A stretch of 43,813 nucleotides of DNA from the NCBI GenBank assembly GCA_030666865.1, contig DAOUWZ010000008.1, positions 1 to 43,813 on the forward strand. Reading direction: 5' to 3'. The notes under the pieces were generated by a model. That model ran no database searches, was not told the DNA's origin, and was given only the letters and a program-made list of their open reading frames with translations. Numbering within the stretch: position 1 is the first letter of the stretch; the number at the start of each line of letters is the position of its first letter. Made by a program: the position numbers and the translations under genes. Shown piece by piece: positions 16,380-23,711 of the stretch. This DNA comes from a bacterium (GTDB lineage: Bacteria; Patescibacteriota; Patescibacteriia; S139-126).

Positions 16380-17705
16380 ATGAAAAACTTCTGGTTAAAA
16401 TTTAGAAATTGGTTATTGCTTTTTGGAGATATTATAATTTTATATCTTGCTCTTTGGATAACTTTGATTATCCGCTACCAAGACAGATATAGCGAAATGA
16501 TTGGATCTCATATTATTCCCTTTTCCATAATATTCCTGATCTGGGTTATTACTTTTTATATTGGAAATCTGTATGATCTTAGAAAAGCCAAAAATAAATC
16601 TCAATTCTTTTTATCTCTGCTGTTAATTCTGACTATATGCGGATTTATCGGTATGGGATTCTTTTATCTGCTGCCAAATATTGGCATTAGTCCAAAAACA
16701 AATTTGGCTTTAGATTTATTGATTACCACCATATTCATTTTCATTTGGAGAATTATTTTCAATAAACTTGTGTCGGCGCCAAATAAAAAAATAATCTTTA
16801 TCGGTGATAATGAACAAGTCCAAAATATAATTAAGGAAATAAAAAATAACCCACAATGGGGTTATGAAGTAGAAACAATAATTCCGGCAGATAATTTTTC
16901 TGATTTTGATAATTTTTTACAAAAAAAAGATATCGCTACCTTGGTTATTTCTGACGACTTGTATCAAACACAAAAATTGACTGATAAACTATACGCCAGT
17001 CTTTCAAAAAATATTGAGATATTCACACTCACCCATTTTTATGAACAATTGCTTAAAAAAATTCCTTTAGCAGTAATTTCTAAAATATGGTTTTTGGAAA
17101 ATTTAGCCCTAAGCAATAAATTTACTTTTGATAAAATCAAAAGACTGATGGATATAATTTTAAGTATTATCGGATTGATAATAACCCTGCCTTTTTATCC
17201 GCTGATATATTTACTGATAAAAATTGATTCCCGAGGATCCCTGTTTTATACTCAAAATCGGATGGGAATATTAGGTGAAAAATTTACCATAATAAAATTT
17301 CGCTCTATGGTAAAAGATGCAGAAAAAAACGGCGCCGAGTGGGCGCAAACAAATGATCCGCGTATAACTAGTGTAGGAAAATTTATCAGAAAAACACGGC
17401 TTGATGAACTACCGCAACTTTTCAATGTTTTGTGGGGAGAGATGAGTTTTATTGGTCCGCGTCCAGAAAGACCGGAATTTATTGAACAACTAGAACAAGA
17501 AATACCATTTTATAAACAACGCTTACTGGTTAAGCCGGGACTTTCCGGCTGGGCGCAAGTGAATTATAAATATTCATCTGATGTTGAAGGCGCTTTGGAA
17601 AAACTGCAATTTGATTTATTTTATGTCAAAAACCGCTCTTTATTTATTGATTTGACCATTATACTTAAAACTATAAATATTGTCCTCCGTGGCGGTGGTC
17701 ACTAA
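16380..17705 (+). CDS. Polyprenyl glycosylphosphotransferase (WbaP/CpsE-type initiating sugar transferase)
   Basis: The enzyme starts polysaccharide assembly by moving a sugar phosphate from a nucleotide sugar onto undecaprenyl phosphate. The 441-residue protein has four or so N-terminal membrane helices (to about 135), a soluble Rossmann-like middle domain (about 135-235) and the catalytic domain from about 247. Catalytic-domain motifs are KRLMDIILS, a re-entrant hydrophobic segment, KFRSM, the TRLDELPQL motif, IGPRPERPEF and KPGLSGWAQ. All key blocks are present. It stands alone on the plus strand and faces the KdsC-like gene, with a shared terminator. Donor sugar is unknown. Confidence 0.93.
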   Translation: MKNFWLKFRNWLLLFGDIIILYLALWITLIIRYQDRYSEMIGSHIIPFSIIFLIWVITFYIGNLYDLRKAKNKSQFFLSLLLILTICGFIGMGFFYLLPNIGISPKTNLALDLLITTIFIFIWRIIFNKLVSAPNKKIIFIGDNEQVQNIIKEIKNNPQWGYEVETIIPADNFSDFDNFLQKKDIATLVISDDLYQTQKLTDKLYASLSKNIEIFTLTHFYEQLLKKIPLAVISKIWFLENLALSNKFTFDKIKRLMDIILSIIGLIITLPFYPLIYLLIKIDSRGSLFYTQNRMGILGEKFTIIKFRSMVKDAEKNGAEWAQTNDPRITSVGKFIRKTRLDELPQLFNVLWGEMSFIGPRPERPEFIEQLEQEIPFYKQRLLVKPGLSGWAQVNYKYSSDVEGALEKLQFDLFYVKNRSLFIDLTIILKTINIVLRGGGH

Positions 17706-17731
17706 AAAACTGACCATAAGGTTAGTTTTTT
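17704..17731. terminator. Bidirectional hairpin terminator
   Basis: AAAAAACT-g-ACC and GGT-t-AGTTTTTT pair around ATAA, with a T-run on both strands. It lies between the convergent sugar-transferase gene and the KdsC-like gene and starts next to the stop codon of the former. Confidence 0.8.
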
Positions 17732-17741
17732 GATTATAATA

Positions 17742-18308
17742 TTATCCCTTTATATCAGGGTGTATATTTCGGGCGTACAAAAATAATTCACACAACTCCC
17801 TGATTGCTCCTTGACCGCCAGAATGAATGGTCACATAATCAGCCTTAACTATTACTCTAGAGTCAGCATCAGCCGTAGCTACTGACAAACCCACTAAATC
17901 AAAACAATGTAGATCATTTAAATCATTACCCATATACAAAACCTGCTCTTTTTTATAACCATAACGATTCATCTCTTCCTGTAGGGCTTCAGGTTTTTTA
18001 TAAGTTGATTGAGTACAAGTTAAGTGCAATTTTTTAGCAACACTGGCTACCACCAAACTTGTTTCTCTGGATAAAATTAACAATTTTAACTCAGTCTCTT
18101 TATTTGTCTTTCTGTCAATCAAGCCAGCGTCCTCCAATAAATCAAAACCTTGACTATCATAACGAGACCTCTTTACAACTTCAGTACCATCAGCTGAATG
18201 CCAAATACTATTATCAGTAAAAACTCCGTCAAAATCAAAAACTACAAACTTTACTTCAGCCAATTTTCTCTTTAGACTATTATCTAAATTTTCATACAAA
18301 TTTTTCAT
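17742..18308 (-). CDS. KdsC-like HAD phosphatase (nonulosonate 9-phosphate or KDO 8-phosphate type)
   Basis: The 188-residue protein belongs to the HAD family branch of KdsC. The nucleophile motif DFDGVFTD is at 25-32, a Ser in LILSRET near 75, a Lys in YKKPEAL near 100, the GNDLNDL motif near 125 and GGQGAIRELCEL near 165. The branch removes phosphate from 3-deoxy-octulosonate 8-phosphate, and related domains act on 9-phosphorylated sialic-like acids. No KDO synthesis gene is present, but NeuB and NeuA are close by. The likeliest substrate is therefore a nonulosonate 9-phosphate made by the neighbouring NeuB. It forms a two-gene unit with the cupin gene. Confidence 0.8.
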   Translation of the reverse strand: MKNLYENLDNSLKRKLAEVKFVVFDFDGVFTDNSIWHSADGTEVVKRSRYDSQGFDLLEDAGLIDRKTNKETELKLLILSRETSLVVASVAKKLHLTCTQSTYKKPEALQEEMNRYGYKKEQVLYMGNDLNDLHCFDLVGLSVATADADSRVIVKADYVTIHSGGQGAIRELCELFLYARNIHPDIKG

Positions 18309-18315
18309 ATGTTTA

Positions 18316-18690
18316 CTAATATTTAGTTAATAATAAATCAAACTCTTCTAGAGGCACTTGACCGCTGGGAACATCTCGATAACTATCTTTTTCTTCATGG
18401 TGAGTGGAAAATTCCATTATCTCACTATTTTGTAATCCGGTAAAGCGATGTTTGTCGCCTGATTTTATGTCGATTTTTTCTCCTGGATTCATAACCCACT
18501 CCCTATCTCCAACTTCCATCAAGACTTTGCCCTTCAAAATATAAAAAGTTTCTTCCTTATTTTTATGATAATGAATACTACAACGCCAACCTTTACTTAA
18601 TTTTAATAATTTACCACAATAATCTTTATTGGCAATCCACTGCTCCTCACCCCAAACTTTAGAATGTATTTCAATATTTTTATCTGTCAT
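18316..18690 (-). CDS. Cupin-domain protein
   Basis: The 124-residue protein is a single cupin barrel. The first motif is WRCSIHYHKNKEETFYILKG (about residues 35-54) with two His and one Glu, and the second is GEKIDIKSGDKHRFTG (about 68-83). These keep most of the usual metal ligands. The closest general type is the C-terminal domain of type II mannose-6-phosphate isomerase and small sugar isomerases. It is cotranscribed with the KdsC-like phosphatase (7-base gap). A role in sugar isomerisation for the nonulosonic-acid pathway is plausible but only inferred. Confidence 0.75.
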   Translation of the reverse strand: MTDKNIEIHSKVWGEEQWIANKDYCGKLLKLSKGWRCSIHYHKNKEETFYILKGKVLMEVGDREWVMNPGEKIDIKSGDKHRFTGLQNSEIMEFSTHHEEKDSYRDVPSGQVPLEEFDLLLTKY

Positions 18691-18712
18691 TTTATTCTTA
18701 ATTATATAATAT

Positions 18713-18741
18713 ATCTTAGCCTATAACACTATTAATGTAAA
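18713..18741 (-). promoter_or_regulatory. Promoter of the cupin-phosphatase unit
   Basis: On the minus strand TTTACA (18736-18741) and TAAGAT (18713-18718) are 17 bases apart. The cupin ATG is 22 bases further on. Confidence 0.5.
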
Positions 18742-18760
18742 TAATAATTCTACTTTGTGC

Positions 18761-18777
18761 TTGACAAATATTGTCAA
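18761..18777. promoter_or_regulatory. Palindrome TTGACAA-ATA-TTGTCAA in a divergent promoter
   Basis: A perfect 7-3-7 inverted repeat sits between the divergent cupin and isomerase genes. Its right half supplies the TTGTCA -35 box of the plus promoter. It could be an operator or simply back-to-back -35-like sequences. Confidence 0.5.
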
Positions 18778-18799
18778 TTATAACTTTTAGATATATAAT
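18771..18799 (+). promoter_or_regulatory. Promoter of the isomerase-neuB unit
   Basis: TTGTCA (18771-18776) and a perfect TATAAT (18794-18799) are separated by 17 bases. The ATG at 18829 lies 29 bases past the -10. Confidence 0.65.
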
Positions 18800-18828
18800 A
18801 ATAAAGTATAATATTATTAATTAAATCG

Positions 18829-19662
18829 ATGTTTATCGGAATATTACAGGGACGTTTGTCTCCATCACCCTCAGGATCATTACAAAACTTTCCAAAAGAT
18901 TGGGAAGCGGAATTTGCTATAGCTCAAAATATCGGTTTTACTGCTCTAGAATTGCTTTTCCCAAAAAATAATTACGATGATAGTCCGCTACTTTCCAGCC
19001 AAGGAATTAAAAAAATTATCAAACTAAAGAAAAAACATCAAATTAATACTCCGTCAATCTGCTGTGATTGTTTTATGAAAGGATTCTTATTCGGCTCAAA
19101 GGCAAAACCAAATGTTGAACTTCTCATCAAACTGCTTGGGCAAGCCAAAAAAATCAATTCCCAAAGATTAGTTTTGCCTTTTTTGGAAGATAGTGAACTA
19201 AATAATGAAACTAAAAAAAAGGAAGTTATATCCAACATGAATGCTATTACGAACAAAATAGCAGAATATGGAATTGAATTAGTCCTCGAAACCTCCCTGC
19301 CTGCGCCTGAACTTAAAGAGTTTATCAGCCAATTCACGAGCCCTCTTATTAAAGTCTGCTATGACATGGGCAACACTACGACTTTCTGGGGAGATAAGGT
19401 TGCTAATGATGTTATTAAGTTAGAAAATCTTATCACTAGCATTCATGTTAAAGACAGAAAATATGGCAGCAATACCTCCTATCCCCTTGGCGAAGGTGGA
19501 ACTGATTTTGAAGGTATTTTCAAATCCTTGAATAGTATAAAATACCAAGGTCCATTTATTATTGAAGCGGCTAGAGTATCAGGCAGAGATGAAATAATAA
19601 TGGCTCAAGAGTATTTAAAATTTACTAAAAATTTAATTAATAAATATTTAAATAATAATTAA
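18829..19662 (+). CDS. TIM-barrel sugar phosphate isomerase/epimerase
   Basis: The 277-residue protein resembles the xylose isomerase-like TIM-barrel family (AP-endonuclease family 2). It opens with IGILQGRLSPSP, as in UlaE-type hexulose/pentulose epimerases. Metal ligands appear in ALELLF (near 45), VLETS (near 154), YDMGN (near 183), SIHVKDR (near 206) and FIIEAA (near 243). It is 5 bases upstream of neuB and starts the plus-strand transcript. It may supply or rearrange a sugar precursor for NeuB, but the substrate cannot be assigned. Confidence 0.8.
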   Translation: MFIGILQGRLSPSPSGSLQNFPKDWEAEFAIAQNIGFTALELLFPKNNYDDSPLLSSQGIKKIIKLKKKHQINTPSICCDCFMKGFLFGSKAKPNVELLIKLLGQAKKINSQRLVLPFLEDSELNNETKKKEVISNMNAITNKIAEYGIELVLETSLPAPELKEFISQFTSPLIKVCYDMGNTTTFWGDKVANDVIKLENLITSIHVKDRKYGSNTSYPLGEGGTDFEGIFKSLNSIKYQGPFIIEAARVSGRDEIIMAQEYLKFTKNLINKYLNNN

Positions 19663-19667
19663 CCAAT

Positions 19668-20546
19668 ATGCATATCAATTTACATGATAAAAAAGTCGGG
19701 GATGATCACCCAATTTTTATTACAGCAGAAATTGGGATCAACCACAACGGAGATATTGAACTGGCTAAACAGCTAATTGACAAAGCAATTGATGCCGGAG
19801 CCAATGCAGTCAAATTTCAAAAAAGAACCATTGATACTGTTTACAATCCAGAAGAACTAGCCCGTCCGCGGGAAAATCCATTTGGCTCCACTAATGGCGA
19901 CTTAAAACGAGGCTTAGAATTTGGACAAAAAGAGTACGAAGAAATTGATCGCTACTGTAAAGAAAAAAAAATCCTATGGTATTCATCTTGTTGGGATGAA
20001 GATTCTGTTGACTTTATGGAACAATTCAATCCGCCGTGCTATAAAATTGCTTCTCCTAGTCTTACCGACCACAACCTACTAAAACACCATGTCAAATATA
20101 ATCGACCTATTATTATTTCTACCGGCATGAGTACTCTTGACGAAATTGACGCTGCTATTAAAATTCTCGACAAGAATAAATTAATTATTCTCCACTGCAC
20201 CAGTACTTACCCTTCAGAACCAAGAGAATTAAATCTTCGCACTATTAACTCGCTAAAAAAACGCTACAGCATACCTGTTGGTTACTCCGGTCACGAAGTA
20301 GGGCTGGCAACTTCTCTGGCTGCGGCTACCTTAGGTGCTTGTATGATTGAACGGCACATTACTCTAGATCGGGCAATGTGGGGTAGTGATCACGCTGCCT
20401 CTGTTGAACCAGGTGGTATTGCCCGCTTAATTAAGGATGTCCGTGCTATAGAGCAAGCTTTAGGCGACGGTGTTAAAAAAATTTATGATAGCGAAAAACC
20501 AATTATAGAAAAACTCAGACGTAAACACTATAAAGACAATAAATAA
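19668..20546 (+). CDS. neuB: NeuB-family nonulosonic acid synthase lacking the SAF domain
   Basis: NeuB enzymes join phosphoenolpyruvate to a hexosamine derivative, making sialic, legionaminic or pseudaminic acid (or a 9-phosphate). The barrel is intact: ITAEIGINHNGD near residue 19, NAVKFQKR near 45, SSCWD near 103, ISTGMST near 145, HCTSTYPS near 173, GYSGHEVG near 203 and the RHITLDR...GSDHAAS block near 228-245. At 292 residues it stops after the barrel. Family members near 340-350 residues carry a C-terminal SAF (antifreeze-like) domain that contacts the partner active site; it is absent here. The gene ends at a normal stop followed by a terminator, so this is not a sequencing artefact at an edge. 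Confidence 0.93.
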   Translation: MHINLHDKKVGDDHPIFITAEIGINHNGDIELAKQLIDKAIDAGANAVKFQKRTIDTVYNPEELARPRENPFGSTNGDLKRGLEFGQKEYEEIDRYCKEKKILWYSSCWDEDSVDFMEQFNPPCYKIASPSLTDHNLLKHHVKYNRPIIISTGMSTLDEIDAAIKILDKNKLIILHCTSTYPSEPRELNLRTINSLKKRYSIPVGYSGHEVGLATSLAAATLGACMIERHITLDRAMWGSDHAASVEPGGIARLIKDVRAIEQALGDGVKKIYDSEKPIIEKLRRKHYKDNK

Positions 20547-20559
20547 AATCTCTCAATAT

Positions 20560-20590
20560 AAAAAACCACCAATAAATTGGTGGTTTTTTT
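20560..20590. terminator. Hairpin terminator after neuB
   Basis: AAAAAACCACCAAT and TTGGTGGTTTTTTT pair around AAA, with a T-run after the plus-strand arm and an A-run before it. It serves neuB and, from the other strand, the remnant gene at 20599-20977. Confidence 0.9.
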
Positions 20591-20598
20591 GGATTTTA

Positions 20599-20977
20599 TT
20601 AACCCAAAATTCTCAATATTCCACTGCTAATCCTTTCAGCATTTTTACCGTCAGAATTGAAATGTTTTTCCTGTTGTCCAATAAAAAAACTATTTGATGA
20701 TAAAAATTAACGGAATGTTTTTCTGATTAGCTTCCAACGATAGTTGGTTTTCTAAATTAATTGGCGCGCCCAACGTAGATACGACCATATCAACATCCTG
20801 TGGTAAACAATTGACTATTTCAGGATTAAATCCCGCCTGTTTCCATAAATCAAATGTCACCCCTTCTGGATCAGCAATAATAGTTAAATCATATTCAGAT
20901 CGCAAAAGTTTGGCGACTGGCATAGCTACTTGAAAACCGCCTTTGTCTTTAGTGACGAATAATATATTATTTTTCAA
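20599..20977 (-). pseudogene. Internally deleted glycosyltransferase/epimerase-like gene remnant
   Basis: The N-terminal part (95 codons, TTG start at 20977) opens with NILFVTKDKGGFQVAMPVAK and runs through VVSTLGAPINLENQ, like the first Rossmann half of a GT-B glycosyltransferase or sugar 2-epimerase. It stops at 20690. In the next frame the strand then reads SFFIGQQEKHFNSDG followed by KNAERISSGILRILG and a stop at 20599-20601, like the extreme C-terminus of such a protein. About 200-300 residues of the middle seem to be lost, with a frame change at about 20690. A strong TAGGAGGAGG ribosome site lies just upstream. The start and end survive; the enzyme is almost surely inactive. Confidence 0.65.
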
Positions 20978-20980
20978 AAT

Positions 20981-20990
20981 CCTCCTCCTA
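20981..20990 (-). promoter_or_regulatory. Strong Shine-Dalgarno before the TTG-started remnant gene
   Basis: TAGGAGGAGG on the minus strand with a 6-base spacer to TTG. It is the clearest Shine-Dalgarno in the window and decides the TTG start. A possible -35 (TTGACA, 21068-21073) lies further upstream with a weak -10. Confidence 0.6.
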
Positions 20991-21075
20991 TTATTAATTA
21001 TTACCCTGTAATTTGTTATTTTTAATGTAATGCAAATTTCGGTATATTGTTACACAAAAAACATAAATGTCAAGG

Positions 21076-21104
21076 TTGATAAAAAACTGACTGTTTAGTA
21101 TACT
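21076..21104 (+). promoter_or_regulatory. Promoter of the neuA-SDR-Gfo/Idh operon
   Basis: TTGATA (21076-21081) and TATACT (21099-21104) are separated by 17 bases. The ATG at 21124 follows after 19 bases, so the leader is very short. Confidence 0.7.
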
Positions 21105-21123
21105 AGATAAAGATTATTAAACT

Positions 21124-21876
21124 ATGTCCAAAAATAAAACCGTTATCATTATCCCAGCGAGGGGTGGATCTAAATCAATTCACAAAAAAAATCTCCACCC
21201 AATTTTAGGCAAACCACTTGTTGTCTGGACTATTGAATCTGCTCTTGACTCTCAGCTAGCTGATCGAGTTATTGTCTCGACTGATGATAAAGAAATAGCT
21301 AATGTAGCTAAAAAACATGGGGCTGAAATTCCTTTTCTGCGCCCCAAAGAATTAGCCGAAGATGATGTGCCAGATTTACCTGTTTTCCAACATGCTTTGA
21401 ATTGGCTAAAGAAAAACGAAAATTATATTCCAGATTTTATTGTGCATCTTTGGCCTACTTCACCATTGCGAGAATATGGTAGTATTGATGAAGCAATCAG
21501 ACTATTGGAAAAAACACCAGGGACTGATGCCGTTCGTTCGGTAACACTAGCGCAAGAAACTCCTTTCAAAATGTGGCGTCTTGATAAAGGCAAATTCCTT
21601 CATCCTATACTTAAGGCTGAATACCAAGACTTATACCAAAAAAATGAAACCAGCGAACCTCACACCTTGCCCCGGCAACAACTACCACCTATTTATGTGC
21701 AAACAGGATATCTATCTGTTATTCGTTATCAGACAATTATGAAAATGAATTCCATGCAGGGAAAAAATATTCTGCCCTATATACACGATCCCGAAAACTA
21801 TACCGAACTGGATTCACATAAAGACCTTTTTTACACTAAACACATTTTAAAAAATTATTTAAATGATAAAAAATAA
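21124..21876 (+). CDS. neuA: Acylneuraminate cytidylyltransferase (CMP-nonulosonate synthetase)
   Basis: NeuA activates a nonulosonic acid with CTP to its CMP form. The 250-residue protein has the signature IPARGGSKSIHKKN (10-23), the VSTDDKEIA motif near 57, and LWPTSPLRE near 109 with DAIRLLE-like helix after it (here EAIRLLE). Later it has the PRQQLPPIYVQTGYLSVIRY segment. No phosphatase domain is fused to it, which fits the separate KdsC-like enzyme at 17742-18308. It is first in a three-gene operon and the SDR starts 2 bases after its stop. Confidence 0.92.
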   Translation: MSKNKTVIIIPARGGSKSIHKKNLHPILGKPLVVWTIESALDSQLADRVIVSTDDKEIANVAKKHGAEIPFLRPKELAEDDVPDLPVFQHALNWLKKNENYIPDFIVHLWPTSPLREYGSIDEAIRLLEKTPGTDAVRSVTLAQETPFKMWRLDKGKFLHPILKAEYQDLYQKNETSEPHTLPRQQLPPIYVQTGYLSVIRYQTIMKMNSMQGKNILPYIHDPENYTELDSHKDLFYTKHILKNYLNDKK

Positions 21877-21878
21877 GT

Positions 21879-22631
21879 ATGCCTGTAAATAAAGATAAAA
21901 TTGCTAAACTTTTTTCCCTGCACGGTAAAATAGCCGTCGTCACTGGCGGTGATGGAATGCTGGGACTAGAATACCAAAAAATATTAAAACTGGCTGGAGC
22001 AAAAGTTTATTCTTTTGACATAAAAAGCGGCGTAGATATCACCAATGTCAAAATCCTCAAAAAAGCTGTCAGGAAAATAATACAAAAACATAAAAAGATA
22101 GATATCCTAATCAATAATGCGGGTCTCAATCCCCCTCCTGATGACACAGAGAACTACAAGCCTTACGAAAAATTTGAACTAAAGCGTTGGCAAGAAGAAA
22201 TAAATATTGGATTAACTGGAGCCCTGATCTGTACTCAGGCTATAGTTCCGTCAATGAAAAAACAAAAATCGGGTGTCATTATAAATATATCTTCTGATCT
22301 TGGTTTGATAGCACCTGATAATCGTATCTATGACAAAGGAAAATTCAAGTCTTTAGCATATCCGACAGTCAAAGGAGCTATACTGCAATTCACTCGCACT
22401 TGGGCTTCATACCTGGCGCCACACGGTATTAGAGTAAATACTTTAGTTCCAGGCGGTGTCTATACGGGCCAGGATAAAAAATTTGTTGAACGCAATACCC
22501 GACTAAATATGATGGGACGTATGGCCCAAAAAAACGAGTATAATGCCGCTATTCTCTTCCTATGTTCAAACGCTTCCTCTTATATGACTGCTTCAACTCT
22601 GGTTATTGATGGTGGACGTACTGCCTGGTAA
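21879..22631 (+). CDS. SDR-family NAD(P)-dependent oxidoreductase
   Basis: The 250-residue classical short-chain dehydrogenase has TGGDGMLG at 22-29 for the dinucleotide, NNAG at 79-82, Ser138/139 in NISSD and the catalytic Tyr161-x3-Lys165 pair in AYPTVK. It ends in the usual ...ASSYMTASTLVIDGGRTAW. This kind of SDR is often found beside NeuA/NeuB-type genes in flagellin or surface-glycan loci (PtmA-like). It may oxidise or reduce a sugar intermediate for the nonulosonate or its carrier. Co-transcription with neuA is strongly suggested by the 2-base gap. Confidence 0.88.
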   Translation: MPVNKDKIAKLFSLHGKIAVVTGGDGMLGLEYQKILKLAGAKVYSFDIKSGVDITNVKILKKAVRKIIQKHKKIDILINNAGLNPPPDDTENYKPYEKFELKRWQEEINIGLTGALICTQAIVPSMKKQKSGVIINISSDLGLIAPDNRIYDKGKFKSLAYPTVKGAILQFTRTWASYLAPHGIRVNTLVPGGVYTGQDKKFVERNTRLNMMGRMAQKNEYNAAILFLCSNASSYMTASTLVIDGGRTAW

Positions 22632-22639
22632 TTAATTTA

Positions 22640-23650
22640 ATGTATATGAAATATCTAATAACTGGACTTGGAAGCATTGGTTTCCGTCATTTAAATAATT
22701 TAGTCACCATGGGTATTCCACGAGAAGATATTGGCATACTAAGGAGAGAAAAAAATAATCCCTGGGGAACTAATAAAATACAAAAAGATCTAAAAAAACA
22801 TCCTATCTTTCATGATATCAACAAAGCTTTAAAAGAAAAGCCTGAAGCTGTCCTAATCACTAACCCTACTTCCCTGCATCTAGATACAGCCCTAGCGGCT
22901 GCTAATGCTGGCGCTCATTTATTTATTGAAAAACCATTATCTCATACCTCAACCAATATTACGAAACTAGAACAAATAGTAAAAAACAAAAAACTAACAG
23001 CTATGGTTGCTCATAATCACCGTTACCATCCATTTATCAAAGAAATAAAGCAATGGCTAAAACAAAACAAAATAGGAAAAATAATTTCTATCCGAGCTGA
23101 GATGTCAGAAAGGGTTACTGACTGGCACCCTTGGGAAAACTATAAAATTTCTTATGCCAACAGACAGGATCTTGGCGGCGGTGTCATCTTGACTCAATGT
23201 CATGAAATTGATTATATTATGCATATTTTTGGACGCCCGCTTACTGTCTATACTACTGGGGGTAGTTTAGGAGAATTAGGAGTGCAGGTTGAAGATATAG
23301 TGGAATCTATTTTTACTTTTAATAATAATATTATCCTATCACTGCATCTCGATCACTTAAAAAGGCCACCTCAAAGATATCTGGAAATTATGGGTACTAA
23401 AGGAAGAATTTATTGGAACTATTTTCAGGGACAAATTGAATTCATACCTCTTACTGGTAAAAAAGAAATTATAAAAGAGTTAAAAACCTTTGAACGCAAC
23501 ACTATGTATCTTGATGAACTCAAACATTTTCTTAGTTGCCTCAAAAATAGAAAAAAAACAGACATTGATCTTGCTCAAGGCAAACGAGTAGTAGAGATAT
23601 GTCAGGCTATGTCTAAATCCCTTAAAACTAAAAAAATAGTAAAAATATAA
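22640..23650 (+). CDS. Gfo/Idh/MocA-family sugar oxidoreductase
   Basis: The 336-residue protein has an N-terminal Rossmann fold with GLGSIGFRH at 9-17, the ITNPTSLHLD segment near 74 and the EKPLSHT motif near 95 that marks the family. The C-terminal half has HNHRYHPFIKEIK and HEIDYIMHIFG, the active-site His region. Either Met1 or Met3 can be the start. It likely oxidises or reduces a nucleotide-linked or free sugar in the nonulosonate module. It is the last gene of the neuA operon and ends just before a hairpin terminator. Confidence 0.88.
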   Translation: MYMKYLITGLGSIGFRHLNNLVTMGIPREDIGILRREKNNPWGTNKIQKDLKKHPIFHDINKALKEKPEAVLITNPTSLHLDTALAAANAGAHLFIEKPLSHTSTNITKLEQIVKNKKLTAMVAHNHRYHPFIKEIKQWLKQNKIGKIISIRAEMSERVTDWHPWENYKISYANRQDLGGGVILTQCHEIDYIMHIFGRPLTVYTTGGSLGELGVQVEDIVESIFTFNNNIILSLHLDHLKRPPQRYLEIMGTKGRIYWNYFQGQIEFIPLTGKKEIIKELKTFERNTMYLDELKHFLSCLKNRKKTDIDLAQGKRVVEICQAMSKSLKTKKIVKI

Positions 23651-23664
23651 TAAATAATATTAGC

Positions 23665-23700
23665 AAAAAATAAACTCCCAAGCGGGAGTTTATTTTTTTT
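23665..23700. terminator. Bidirectional hairpin terminator
   Basis: AAATAAACTCCC and GGGAGTTTATTT pair around AAGC, with a long T-run on the plus side and an A-run on the other. It separates the convergent Gfo/Idh gene and methyltransferase gene. Confidence 0.9.
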
Positions 23701-23711
23701 ATCAACCCTAT

